From Beijerinckiaceae bacterium (lineage in GTDB: Bacteria; Pseudomonadota; Alphaproteobacteria; Rhizobiales; Beijerinckiaceae), in the NCBI GenBank assembly GCA_947498445.1, contig CANMLK010000010.1, positions 1 to 38,129 of the forward strand: DNA of 38,129 nt, in the 5' to 3' direction. Below, one piece after another: positions 1 to 8,645 of the stretch (positions within the stretch are counted from its first letter, which is position 1; each line of letters starts with the position of its first letter). The notes under the pieces are model-generated. The model was given only the letters and a program-made list of their open reading frames with translations. It made no database searches and was not told the origin of the DNA. The position numbers and the translations under genes are program-made.

Positions 1-144
1 ACGAAATCTCATCGAGCGCTTCTTCCTGAAGCTCAAACACTTCAGGCGCATCGCAACGCGCTACGAACAAACACCGAGAGCATTCATGTCCATGCTATCA
101 ATCGTCAGCGCGCATATTTGGACACGATGAATGTCAACGCGCTC
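1..144 (+). mobile_element. Right end of an IS5-family insertion sequence (IS427/IS1031-like), cut by the window edge
   Basis: The transposase C-terminus ends at 130. Fourteen bases later, at 131-144, the sequence reads on the minus strand as GAGCGCGTTGACAT, which has the GAG-start look of terminal inverted repeats in the IS427/IS1031 groups, and it is followed by TA (145-146). I infer that the element ends at 144. The other end and its matching repeat lie outside the window, so the boundary is not proven. The element lies against the 3' end of treS, and reading through it gives that protein a foreign tail. Confidence 0.7.
2..130 (+). CDS. IS5-family transposase, C-terminal fragment (5' end outside the window)
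   Basis: The reading frame is open from the window edge to TGA at 128-130 and gives 42 residues. It begins RNLIERFF and continues with LKHFRRIATRYEQ, which is the conserved block around the catalytic glutamate of the DDE domain in IS5-family transposases (orfB of the two-frame IS427 type). The ERFF glutamate is the likely third acidic residue. The N-terminal part with the two aspartates is outside the window, so it cannot be said whether the transposase is intact. The gene runs against the neighbouring treS, as expected for an independent insertion. Confidence 0.85.
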   Translation, partial: RNLIERFFLKLKHFRRIATRYEQTPRAFMSMLSIVSAHIWTR

Positions 145-3100
145 TAGGCGGGTCGGCCGAAACTCGGCCTCATAATTAATTTCATACAACGCCTTGGCTA
201 ACAATTTCATCCTCAGCAAACGCTCCCTATGCAAGGGGTCGGCGACTTCGGCCCACGTGCCGGCCACCTCCGCGCTATATGCGTCCATGAAGACCCTGCT
301 CACCAACTGCACCCCTTCGGACGCGATGCGTTCCGCGCGCGCAACGTCCGTAGAGAGACGCTGCTCGACTGCGAGTATAGCTGACTCTCCAGCATAAGAA
401 ATGGACCGCAGCATGCCCGCGACATCGCGAAGCGGCGTATCTTTCGCGCGCCGCTCTTCAACCGAGCGGGACGGCTCACCCTCGAAGTCAACAATGAGCA
501 CGTCTGTCTGGACGATAAGCGTCTGACCGAGATGATAGTCCCCGTGAACACGAAACTTCATCGCGTCCACAGGATCCTGGGTCAGCGCCGCGATGGCGTC
601 GTCGCAAAGCGAACCGCTGTCGATAAAACGGTTCATCAGCGCCGCCTGCGCTTCAGTCGCGTCAGCCAGGACGTGGCGAAGATGCTCGCGCGCGCGGGTC
701 GCCTGCGCCCGCATCTCGTTTCCGGCAGCCGACATATCTTCATCTGACAGGCGCTCGGGCGCAAAACATGGATCATCTGTGGGCCGCGCAAGGGCGCAGT
801 GCATCTGACCCGTTCTCCGGCCCAACGCCAACGCGCGGGGCAAAAACGCCGCAAAAGCCTCCTCAAGCGATGGCTCCTGGCCAGGCGGCGGCGTCACCAA
901 TTCCTCCAGGGCGAGGCGAAACGCATCAAGCGTGCGCGTCCATCCATCACCCTGATTGCGAACATAGCGTTGCATGATCGCCAGCGGCGTCGACACGCCT
1001 TCCGCGTTAACATAGGCCAGGGAGCCCAGATACGCCGGAGAACCGTCGAACTGCGCCGTCTCGGTGAGATATCGGCTCATTTCAACTTCCGGATTGGGCC
1101 CATCCTGGAGGCGCCGATAAATTTTCAGTACAGCCTCTTCGCCAATCAACAAGGTGGAGTTGCTCTGGTCGCCGCCGAGGCGCGCACTTTCAAGTTCCTC
1201 AAAATGCATTTCATCAAGCGCTTCAACGCCATGAAAATGCAGACTGCCGCCGTCCTTCGCAGGAAGCACCGAACCCCGCTTCATGTGGGCAGCCATCGTT
1301 GCGCCAAACTGCGGATCAGCGTCCGCATCATACAATAAGCCCACCCGCGCGCCTCGACGAACCCGCGCCACCGCGTAAGGCAGGACGCTTTCGTCCTCTT
1401 CCGCTTCGTTTATAGCAAGCGGCGCAAACAGTGTCTGGGGCGTACCAGAACGTGGTGTGACGTCGATGCTGTTCAAAAGGTACGTGCGCGCCGCACGCGA
1501 CGCTTGAAGGTTGCCAAGCGTCTTCAATACGACCTGACGCACGCCCTCGTTGCGTCCGGGCGACCACCTTCGCAACGACAGGAAGGCAGGCGCTATGGTC
1601 CGCTCAAAAGCAACAGCTTCACGACCGGTCAGCAGATCTCCCGCATCGCCTTTGAGAACGAGTGTGAACAGCTCGGGTGCAGGCGATGGACCAAATCGCT
1701 TTTCTTCTACGTTCGTCGCATCCAGCGAGAACCAATAGAAGCCATAACCTGGCAAAGTAATTAAATACGGGAGCGAGCCAATTTGCGGAAATACCGATCC
1801 GCCAGTCAGTTCAACAAGCCTCGAGCCTTTGAACTCGGATAGATCCAGCTCCACTGCTTGCGGCGAGCGCGAGACGTTGCAAACGCACAAGATCCGTTCG
1901 TTATCGACCTCACGCAGATAAGCGAGAACCTTTCTGTTTGACGGATACACAAACCGCAATGCGCCACGACTGAGCGCGCGGTGGTTGCGTCTTATGGCGA
2001 CTATGCGCCGCGTCCAGTTCAACAAACTTGCAGGACTGGCAAGTTGTGATTCGACGTTGACGCTGTTGAAACCGTAGATCGGGTCTTGAATGGCGGGGAG
2101 ATAAAGCCTTGCGGGATCTACGCGACTGAAGCCGCCGTTTCGGTCGGGCGACCATTGCATGGGGGTGCGCACGCCATCACGATCTCCAAGATAGATGTTG
2201 TCGCCCATCCCGATCTCATCGCCATAATAAAGTACCGGCGTGCCAGGCATCGTAAAAAGCAATGACGCCAGCAACTCGGCCTTGTGACGATCGTTTGAGA
2301 GGAGCGGAGCAAGTCGGCGGCGAATGCCCAGATTGATGCGAGCGCGCCGATCACTTGCATAGAACGACCAAAGGTAATCCCGCTCACGATCGGTCACCAT
2401 CTCGAGCGTCAGCTCATCGTGGTTCCGGAGGAATATTGCCCATTGCGCTGACTCAGGGATTTCCGGCGTCTGGCGCATGATGTCGGTGATCGGATGCCGA
2501 TCCTCCATGGCGAGAGCCATGTACATGCGCGGCATCAGCGGAAAATGAAACGCCATGTGACATTCATCACCCTTGCCAAAGTATTCGGCTGTTTCCTCTG
2601 GCCATTGATTGGCCTCGGCAAGAAGCATTCTGTCGGGATGCGATTCCTCAAGCGCGGCTCGGATTCGGCGGATGACTTCGTGCGTCTCAGGCAGATTCTC
2701 GCAGTTCGTGCCAACGCGTTCAATAAGATAAGGGATCGCGTCCAGGCGTAGACCATCGACGCCAATATCGAACCAGAAACGCATCGTATCGATGACCGCT
2801 TCTAGAACGCGAGGATTTTCAAAATTGAGATCAGGTTGATGGCTGTAAAAGCGGTGCCAATAATAGGCTCCAGCACCAGCATCCCAGGTCCAGTTTGAGG
2901 TTTCCGTGTCCAGAAAGATGATGCGCGCATCAGCGTATTTCTTGTCTGTGTCGGACCAGACATAGAAGTCGCGTGCTGATGAACCTGGTTTTGCCTGCCG
3001 TGCGCGCTGGAACCACGGGTGCTGGTCCGACGTATGATTGATGACCAGTTCGGTAATGACACGCAGGTTCCGCTCATGCGCCTCGCGCACCAGACGGCGA

Positions 3101-3354
3101 AAATCTCGCATCGAACCAAAGGCCGGATTCACGCTGCGATAATCCGCAATGTCATAGCCGTCATCTCGCAAAGGCGAGGAATAAAAAGGCATCAGCCAGA
3201 TCGCCGTCGCGCCAAGATCGCGCACGTAATCAAGTTTTGCGGTGAGGCCCTCAAAATCTCCGACGCCATCGTTGTTGGCGTCGAAAAACGCTTTGACGTG
3301 CAACTGATAAATGATGGCGTCTTTCCACCACGACTGGTCGGTGCGATCAATCAT
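61..3354 (-). CDS. treS: Trehalose synthase / maltokinase fusion, 3' end altered by an IS element
   Basis: This is a bifunctional cytoplasmic enzyme of the GlgE pathway. The N-terminal GH13 domain (about 1-555) interconverts trehalose and maltose; the C-terminal domain (about 570-1070) phosphorylates maltose with ATP to maltose-1-phosphate, the GlgE substrate. Numbered from the chosen ATG, the GH13 catalytic residues are D205 (GLRLDAIPY), E247 (LLAEANQWPE) and D313 (LRNHDELT). Kinase motifs are HGDYHLG at 937-943 and VDFEGEP with D956. The start at 3354 has a GGAG seven bases upstream and overlaps the glgE stop (ATGATTGA), so the two are probably translationally coupled; an in-frame ATG at 3381 lacks this support. 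The normal end of the family (YE.NYE..NRP followed by roughly ten residues) is interrupted after RPTRL. The last 27 residues are encoded by the IS end (bases 64-144) and the stop lies inside the IS. The kinase core is complete, so activity may survive. Confidence 0.93.
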   Translation of the reverse strand: MIDRTDQSWWKDAIIYQLHVKAFFDANNDGVGDFEGLTAKLDYVRDLGATAIWLMPFYSSPLRDDGYDIADYRSVNPAFGSMRDFRRLVREAHERNLRVITELVINHTSDQHPWFQRARQAKPGSSARDFYVWSDTDKKYADARIIFLDTETSNWTWDAGAGAYYWHRFYSHQPDLNFENPRVLEAVIDTMRFWFDIGVDGLRLDAIPYLIERVGTNCENLPETHEVIRRIRAALEESHPDRMLLAEANQWPEETAEYFGKGDECHMAFHFPLMPRMYMALAMEDRHPITDIMRQTPEIPESAQWAIFLRNHDELTLEMVTDRERDYLWSFYASDRRARINLGIRRRLAPLLSNDRHKAELLASLLFTMPGTPVLYYGDEIGMGDNIYLGDRDGVRTPMQWSPDRNGGFSRVDPARLYLPAIQDPIYGFNSVNVESQLASPASLLNWTRRIVAIRRNHRALSRGALRFVYPSNRKVLAYLREVDNERILCVCNVSRSPQAVELDLSEFKGSRLVELTGGSVFPQIGSLPYLITLPGYGFYWFSLDATNVEEKRFGPSPAPELFTLVLKGDAGDLLTGREAVAFERTIAPAFLSLRRWSPGRNEGVRQVVLKTLGNLQASRAARTYLLNSIDVTPRSGTPQTLFAPLAINEAEEDESVLPYAVARVRRGARVGLLYDADADPQFGATMAAHMKRGSVLPAKDGGSLHFHGVEALDEMHFEELESARLGGDQSNSTLLIGEEAVLKIYRRLQDGPNPEVEMSRYLTETAQFDGSPAYLGSLAYVNAEGVSTPLAIMQRYVRNQGDGWTRTLDAFRLALEELVTPPPGQEPSLEEAFAAFLPRALALGRRTGQMHCALARPTDDPCFAPERLSDEDMSAAGNEMRAQATRAREHLRHVLADATEAQAALMNRFIDSGSLCDDAIAALTQDPVDAMKFRVHGDYHLGQTLIVQTDVLIVDFEGEPSRSVEERRAKDTPLRDVAGMLRSISYAGESAILAVEQRLSTDVARAERIASEGVQLVSRVFMDAYSAEVAGTWAEVADPLHRERLLRMKLLAKALYEINYEAEFRPTRLERVDIHRVQICALTIDSMDMNALGVCS

Positions 3355-5350
3355 CGCTGCGCTCCACCGACGGTGCAACAAGACGCCAGATAATCACTGG
3401 ATTATGCGCAGGATCGAGCGCAATTTGATGGCTTTTGCCATAGAGAGTGAACCGGCCGCCAAAAAGAAGATCATCCACTTCAATCACACCGTCGTCCGGC
3501 AAACCAAACTCCCATAGAGGGGCTTCGTAGGCACACTCTTGACGGTGATGAGGATCGAGATTGACAATCACCATAATCGCTTCGTCACGCTGCGGTGAAA
3601 CTCGCACATAGGCGACGACGCTATCGCTCCCCGCATTGAGAAAACTGATGTTGCCCTGCATTTGAAGCGCAGTGTGGTCGTTACGTATCGCATTCAGGCG
3701 ACGTATGTGGTCCTTGATATTGCCCGGTGCGTCGTAATCACGGGCCCTGATTTCATATTTCTCGGAGTCGAGATATTCTTCGCGGCCCGGTATTGGCGCC
3801 GATTCACAGATTTCGAATCCGCTGTAAATTCCCCAATTACCAGAGAGCGTAGCCGCAAGGGTTGAGCGAATGATGAAACCGGCGCGGCCGCTCGTCTGGA
3901 GAAAGTAAGGATTGATGTCCGGCGTATTAGCGAAAAAGTTTGGCCTATAGTATGCAGCCATTTCGCCGTTGAGTTCCTCGACGTAGTCAATGATTTCCTG
4001 TTTGGCGTTACGCCATGTGAAATATGTATAGCTTTGTTGAAATCCGACCTTCGCCAATCGCTTCATCATTTTTGGACGGGTGAACGCTTCAGCAAGAAAG
4101 ATACAGTCGGGATAAGCACGCCCAACTTCAGTAATCATCCACTCCCAGAACGGAAGCGGTTTCGTGTGCGGATTGTCGATACGGAAGATGCGAACGCCGT
4201 GCGAGGCCCAGAACAGAATGACGTCGCGCAACGCCTTCCAAACCTCTTGATAGGCCTCACTGTCGAAGCGAATGTTGACGATGTCCTCATATTTTTTGGG
4301 AAGATTTTCCGCGTACTTGATTGAGCCGTCGGGGCGACGCTCAAACCATTCTGGATGCTGCTCCAGCCAGGGATGGTCAGGTGAACACTGCCACGCAATG
4401 TCCAACGCGATCTCCAACCCTAGGGCGCTCGCCTCACGCACCAGCCTCGCGAAGTCCACAAAAGAGCCCAATTCAGGATGAATGGCGTCGTGCCCACCAA
4501 CTCGCGAACCGATAGCGTACACACTGCCAAAATCCGATCGCTCCGCAGCAAGAGCGTTGTTGCGCCCTTTTCGGTTCGTCTCGCCGATCGGATGAATAGG
4601 CGGAAAATAGAGAACATCGAACCCCAGGTCACGAACGTAGGGAAGCCGCGCAATTACATCATCGAACGTCCCGTGGCGGTCAGGATCATTAGATGTCGAG
4701 CGTGGAAATAATTCGTACCATGATGAAAAGGCAGCCCGCTTTCGATCAACCGAAATTTCGAAGACTTTCGTGCGGCTCCCGCCCACGCGCGGACCGCACG
4801 CGCGCATTGTCTCGATGACGGCGGGCGCCATCAAGCTCGCCAGGATGACCTTGTTATCGCCCTTCGCTTCATCGACCGCAGACAAGCCTGCCTGCAATCC
4901 GTCTGGCTTGTGTGCAACAACCCTTACGATTGCGAGCCCTTCTTCGATCTCCATCGTCAGGTCCAGACCCGTATCCGCCTTTTTTCTAACGTCATTCACC
5001 CAGCTGGCGAACGGGTTTCGCCATGCTTCAATAAAGAATTCGTGCAGGCCGATAGTGCGCGGCAGCATTGACCCACGCCATCTGTCATTTGCCAGCAGGC
5101 GCATGGGCGTTTTTTGCCAGGGTCCATCGCCGACAACGCGCCACAGGACATCACATTCAACAATGTCATGCCCATCAGAGTAAACGTCAGCCTCGATGAG
5201 GATTTCTTCGTCGATTACGCGTTTCGTTGGCCAGCAACCCGCGTCTACTGTCGGCTGAATATTTTCAATTGCCACCCGGCCCGGCCAGCGGCACATAAGC
5301 GAAGGCTTCGGCAGACGCGCGTCGGCAACAACAGATTTGGCAGACTTCAT
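3347..5350 (-). CDS. glgE: Alpha-1,4-glucan:maltose-1-phosphate maltosyltransferase GlgE
   Basis: GlgE transfers maltose from maltose-1-phosphate to the non-reducing end of alpha-1,4-glucans in the cytoplasm. The 667-residue length matches the family. The N-terminal beta-sandwich domain (about 20-200) is followed by a GH13 barrel. Catalytic residues visible are the nucleophile D392 (RIFRIDNPHTKPLPFW), the acid/base E421 (IFLAEAFTRP) and D478 (FFANTPDINP). The run NPHTKPLPFWEW and the motif SYTYFTWRN are typical of GlgE rather than of ordinary amylases. The ATG lies directly after the ancestral treY stop (TGA at 5351-5353), with a GGAAG upstream inside the treY remnant. The end overlaps the treS start by eight bases. 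With TreS-Mak downstream it forms the last two steps from trehalose to glucan. No glgB branching enzyme is present in this window. Confidence 0.96.
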   Translation of the reverse strand: MKSAKSVVADARLPKPSLMCRWPGRVAIENIQPTVDAGCWPTKRVIDEEILIEADVYSDGHDIVECDVLWRVVGDGPWQKTPMRLLANDRWRGSMLPRTIGLHEFFIEAWRNPFASWVNDVRKKADTGLDLTMEIEEGLAIVRVVAHKPDGLQAGLSAVDEAKGDNKVILASLMAPAVIETMRACGPRVGGSRTKVFEISVDRKRAAFSSWYELFPRSTSNDPDRHGTFDDVIARLPYVRDLGFDVLYFPPIHPIGETNRKGRNNALAAERSDFGSVYAIGSRVGGHDAIHPELGSFVDFARLVREASALGLEIALDIAWQCSPDHPWLEQHPEWFERRPDGSIKYAENLPKKYEDIVNIRFDSEAYQEVWKALRDVILFWASHGVRIFRIDNPHTKPLPFWEWMITEVGRAYPDCIFLAEAFTRPKMMKRLAKVGFQQSYTYFTWRNAKQEIIDYVEELNGEMAAYYRPNFFANTPDINPYFLQTSGRAGFIIRSTLAATLSGNWGIYSGFEICESAPIPGREEYLDSEKYEIRARDYDAPGNIKDHIRRLNAIRNDHTALQMQGNISFLNAGSDSVVAYVRVSPQRDEAIMVIVNLDPHHRQECAYEAPLWEFGLPDDGVIEVDDLLFGGRFTLYGKSHQIALDPAHNPVIIWRLVAPSVERSDD

Positions 5351-6245
5351 TCAAAAGGACTTCCTCAGAACCACGGCAGGAAGCCCAGGGCCCCCATGCT
5401 TACGCTGGTTCAACGCATGTCCCTCCAGAAGGTTGCTTCACCCATCACCGATTGCCAGAAATTCCATGATGCTGCCTACGTCGACACATTCAAATGGGTT
5501 GATGCACGTGGCTACGACGATTTCGTCCGATCCATTTGCGCGCAAAAAACAGACAAGATCGCGCTGTGATGCCGGCAGTGGTTGATAATTTTGCGAAGCG
5601 TACAATTCTGGCGTTGCAGCGCGATCCCGAAGAAGCGTTGCAGTTCTTAAGAACTTGAGATTATTTGATTCGAAGGTTGGATTTTCAAGCGCGGCCGCTC
5701 TGGCGTGGTAATCAACGGCCCTCCGATTATCTAGGTCTACAAGCGACTGGTCTTCGAATTCGCAGCCCTGATAAATGTCAGGTGCGCCGGGCATCGTCAT
5801 CTTCAACACCAGGCGGGAGAGGCTGATCTGAGACTCGGCCTGAGTTATTGGCGGCAATGCAGTCCACAAGATGTGCTTGAACCGCGCCGACCCTAACAGG
5901 GTATCGATCCAGCTATGCAGTGCAGCTTCGTACGCTGGATCCAGCGCGGTCCATGAACTGCGACGCTTGGTTTCACGCACCGACTTCGTCCCGTAATTAA
6001 GCAACTGCTGCCGGAAGAATTCGTCAGGTTCAAGCGGTGTTGATTTATCGGGAGACGTCGGCCAAGCACCGACGATGGTTTGCAGCAGCATGTAACGGTC
6101 TATGGAATGGGGGATCCGCTGAAGTATCCTGCGCAGCCTCCACCAGGCTGGCCCATACTTCTGGCTTGTACGAGAGCGCGAAGAGCCGGGCCCGAACGTC
6201 TTCGCCCCGCTTGGTGTCGTGTGTTGCCGTTGCAGTCAGTGGGTG
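5351..6245 (-). pseudogene. treY: treY remnant: C-terminal third of malto-oligosyltrehalose synthase with frameshift and nonsense codon
   Basis: TreY (GH13) converts the reducing end of malto-oligosaccharides to a trehalosyl unit. Only its C-terminal part is left, in pieces. From about 6245, one frame reads [18 protein letters not shown], the conserved THDTKR.EDVRAR block. A different frame, open from 6091 or slightly before, reads [14 protein letters not shown] and later PGAPDIYQGCE and LVDLDNRRAVDY, all TreY hallmarks. So a frameshift or small deletion lies at about 6100-6160. That frame stops at TGA 5438-5440. The 28 codons after the stop, in the same frame, read SNLLEGHAL...GLPAVVLRKSF and end at TGA 5351-5353 just before glgE. 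This matches the usual TreY C-terminus, so the internal TGA probably replaced a TGG (Trp). More than half of the gene, with the catalytic barrel start, is missing. Confidence 0.85.
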
Positions 6246-6249
6246 GGTC

Positions 6250-6336
6250 TATCTCATCGAGGTCGGGCGCATACAGATTGAACTGGACGCCATCATCGAC
6301 GACGTCCGCGCCAAAGGGCATGCGGCTGTGCGTCAT
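6250..6336 (-). pseudogene. treZ: treZ remnant: first ~29 codons of malto-oligosyltrehalose trehalohydrolase
   Basis: The ATG at 6336 overlaps the glgX stop as ATGA, a classic coupled start. The first residues, MTHSRMPFGADVV and DGVQFNLYAPD, match the N-terminus of TreZ (MPFGAE...DGVRFRLWAP), the start of its N-terminal carbohydrate-binding module. After about position 6250 the similarity stops, and from about 6245 the DNA is treY in another frame. The treZ frame runs on as nonsense to a stop at 6100. I infer a deletion with ends in treZ and treY that removed nearly all of treZ and anything that lay between them (malQ is common there in related gene orders). Confidence 0.75.
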
Positions 6337-8438
6337 GACTTCGCGCCCGCGGAATGTTCGAACACTGCCATCGATCGCGCCATCAGGTTAAAGCTAGCGC
6401 CTGGCTTTAGGATGAATGGGTCGTCGCGCACGAGTCCTTCCTCTAGTCGCGTATTAAACACATGCACAAAAGCCTGCACGTTAAAGTCAGCAGGCAAGAT
6501 GAAGTCGACGTCCTCGGGCGCCGCGTTCATCAAAATTAGAAAGCGGCGTTCGCCATGGCCCTCATTGCCAATCTGCATACCGAGCGCGCGACGCAAATCC
6601 TCGTTCCAGTCGTCTGGCGTCATTTCACGTCCTTCCGGTGCAAGCCAGTAAATGTCCTTCAATCCGCTTTCGGGGAGCACCTTTCCGCTCAGGTAGATCG
6701 TGCGGCGGAAGCTTGTGTAATCTTTGCGCAATCGCGTAAGCGTGCGGGTGAACTCGAGCAGCGCGGGGTCGCGCGCGGCGCCCTCTTGCCAGTCGAGCCA
6801 GCTTATTTCGTTGTCTTGCGCGTAGGCATTGTTGTTTCCGTTTTGCGTTCTCGACAATTCATCGCCCATGAGCATCATCGGCGTTCCGATCGATAACATC
6901 AGCGTTGCGAGGAGATTGCGCTTTTGCGATGCGCGCGTAGCGTTGACGCCCGCGTCCTGCGTGGGCCCTTCCTCACCACAATTCCAGGACAGATTGTGGG
7001 TGTGGCCGTCACGATTGTCTTCGGCGTTGGCTTCGTTATGTCGGTCGTTGTAGCTGACGAGATCGTGCAGCGTGAAGCCATCGTGCGAGCACACGAATTG
7101 AACGGAGGCCCACGGATGGCGGCGACTTATTTCGTAGATTTCGCGGGAACCTGTCAGCGCACGCGCAAGGTCTGATAATTTATTTGGATCGCCCCGCCAG
7201 AAGCCCCGAACCGTGTCCCGCCACGTGTCATTCCATTCCGCCCATCCAGATGGAAAGCCGCCGACGCGATAACCACCGTCGCCTACATCCCACGGCTCGG
7301 CAATTAATTTCACTTGCGAGAGAACGGGATCTTGAGCGACGGCCTGCAAGAATCCGCTGCGCTGATTGAAGTCGAAAGGATCTTGCGCCAGCGATGATGC
7401 GAGATCGAAACGGAAGCCATCGACGTGGTAGGATTCCACCCAATGGCGCAAACTGTCCATGACCATCTGCAGTACGCGGGGGTGGGGAAGATCCAGCGTG
7501 TTGCCCGTTCCTGTAGAATCCCACGTCGCGCGCGGCGCTTCGAACGGGGTTTTATAATAGACCGCGTTATCAAGCCCACGCCACGAGAGGGTCGGCCCGA
7601 GACTGTTGCCTTCGCACGTGTGATTGTACACAACGTCTAGAATAACCTCGATGCCGGCGGAATGGAGCGTGCGGATGGCGCTGCGCAGACCATTTGCGCC
7701 GCCGTCGCCCATGAAGCGCGGCTCTGGAGCGAAGAAATTAAGGGTCGAATAGCCCCAGTAGTTTCGAAGTCCGCGTTCGAGCAGGAATCGATCGTCAGCA
7801 AAGGCGTGGATGGGCAATAATTCGACAGCGGTGACGCCAAGCTTGACGAGGTGGTCGACGATTGCAGGATGGCCTAACGCGGCATAAGTGCCCCTGGCTG
7901 TGGGCGCGATGCCTTCATTGGAAATCGTGAGACCTTTGACGTGGGCCTCGTAAATGATTGTATCGCTCCAGGGGCGATGCGGCGGACGGTCATCGCCCCA
8001 CGTTGCAGCTGGATCAACAACGACGCTTTTAGGCGCCATTTGCGCGCTGTCGCGACGGTCCATCGTCAGGTCGCCGCGATGCGCGCCGACGCGATAGCCG
8101 AACATGGCGTCATGCCATCTGACCCAGCCGAACAGCTCGCGCGCATAGGGATCGATGAGCAATTTATGCGGATTGAAGCGATGCCCATGTTCAGGTTCGT
8201 ATGGACCGTGTGCTCTCAGGCCATACAATTGGCCCGGAAGTACGCCTGTCACATAGCAATGATAGACGTCTTCGGTGCGCGCTGGCATGCGGATCCGCTG
8301 GATTTCCTTGCGTCCAGTCGGATCGAACAAACACAGGTCGACAGCAGTCGCGTGGGCCGAGAACACCGCAAAATTGACGCCGCCCCCGTCCCACGTCGCG
8401 CCAAGCGGTGCAGGACGGCCATCGTCGATGCGCAGCAT
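6333..8438 (-). CDS. glgX: Glycogen debranching enzyme GlgX
   Basis: GlgX hydrolyses alpha-1,6 branches of phosphorylase-limited glycogen in the cytoplasm and releases malto-oligosaccharides. The 701 residues fit the family. A CBM48-type N-terminal module (about 10-95, starting PLGATWDGGGVNFAVFSAHA) is followed by a GH13 isoamylase-type barrel. Catalytic residues are D345 (VDGFRFDLAS), E381 (LIAEPWDVG) and D453 (CSHDGFTL); ILDVVYNHT at 266-273 is conserved region I and GNTLDLPHP is also typical of GlgX. The start has GGAG seven bases upstream (GGAGCTTTGAATG) and the stop overlaps the treZ remnant as ATGA. It heads the operon; the promoter should lie in 8439-8645, shared divergently with the monooxygenase gene. 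Its oligosaccharide products would have fed TreY/TreZ, now lost. Confidence 0.97.
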   Translation of the reverse strand: MLRIDDGRPAPLGATWDGGGVNFAVFSAHATAVDLCLFDPTGRKEIQRIRMPARTEDVYHCYVTGVLPGQLYGLRAHGPYEPEHGHRFNPHKLLIDPYARELFGWVRWHDAMFGYRVGAHRGDLTMDRRDSAQMAPKSVVVDPAATWGDDRPPHRPWSDTIIYEAHVKGLTISNEGIAPTARGTYAALGHPAIVDHLVKLGVTAVELLPIHAFADDRFLLERGLRNYWGYSTLNFFAPEPRFMGDGGANGLRSAIRTLHSAGIEVILDVVYNHTCEGNSLGPTLSWRGLDNAVYYKTPFEAPRATWDSTGTGNTLDLPHPRVLQMVMDSLRHWVESYHVDGFRFDLASSLAQDPFDFNQRSGFLQAVAQDPVLSQVKLIAEPWDVGDGGYRVGGFPSGWAEWNDTWRDTVRGFWRGDPNKLSDLARALTGSREIYEISRRHPWASVQFVCSHDGFTLHDLVSYNDRHNEANAEDNRDGHTHNLSWNCGEEGPTQDAGVNATRASQKRNLLATLMLSIGTPMMLMGDELSRTQNGNNNAYAQDNEISWLDWQEGAARDPALLEFTRTLTRLRKDYTSFRRTIYLSGKVLPESGLKDIYWLAPEGREMTPDDWNEDLRRALGMQIGNEGHGERRFLILMNAAPEDVDFILPADFNVQAFVHVFNTRLEEGLVRDDPFILKPGASFNLMARSMAVFEHSAGAKS

Positions 8439-8645
8439 TCAAAGCTCCATTAGATCGATTGAGGCGAAACGGAGTCGCCTGCTTCACCGCCGTCAACGCC
8501 GCCTTTGCAATTTCGTTTCACGGTTCGAAACCTAAAGTTGAGGGGCGGTGATGTGGCCTTTGGGTGATGTCCGACCGTAAGCGGCGCTTGCCTTGTCGGC
8601 TTGGCCGATAGAACATCACGCCAGCATCGGCACACGGGTTGAACC

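Noticed and set aside
799-1338. 179-codon open frame on plus inside the treS-maltokinase gene
   Set aside because: Antisense shadow; the kinase domain is coded without a break on the other strand.
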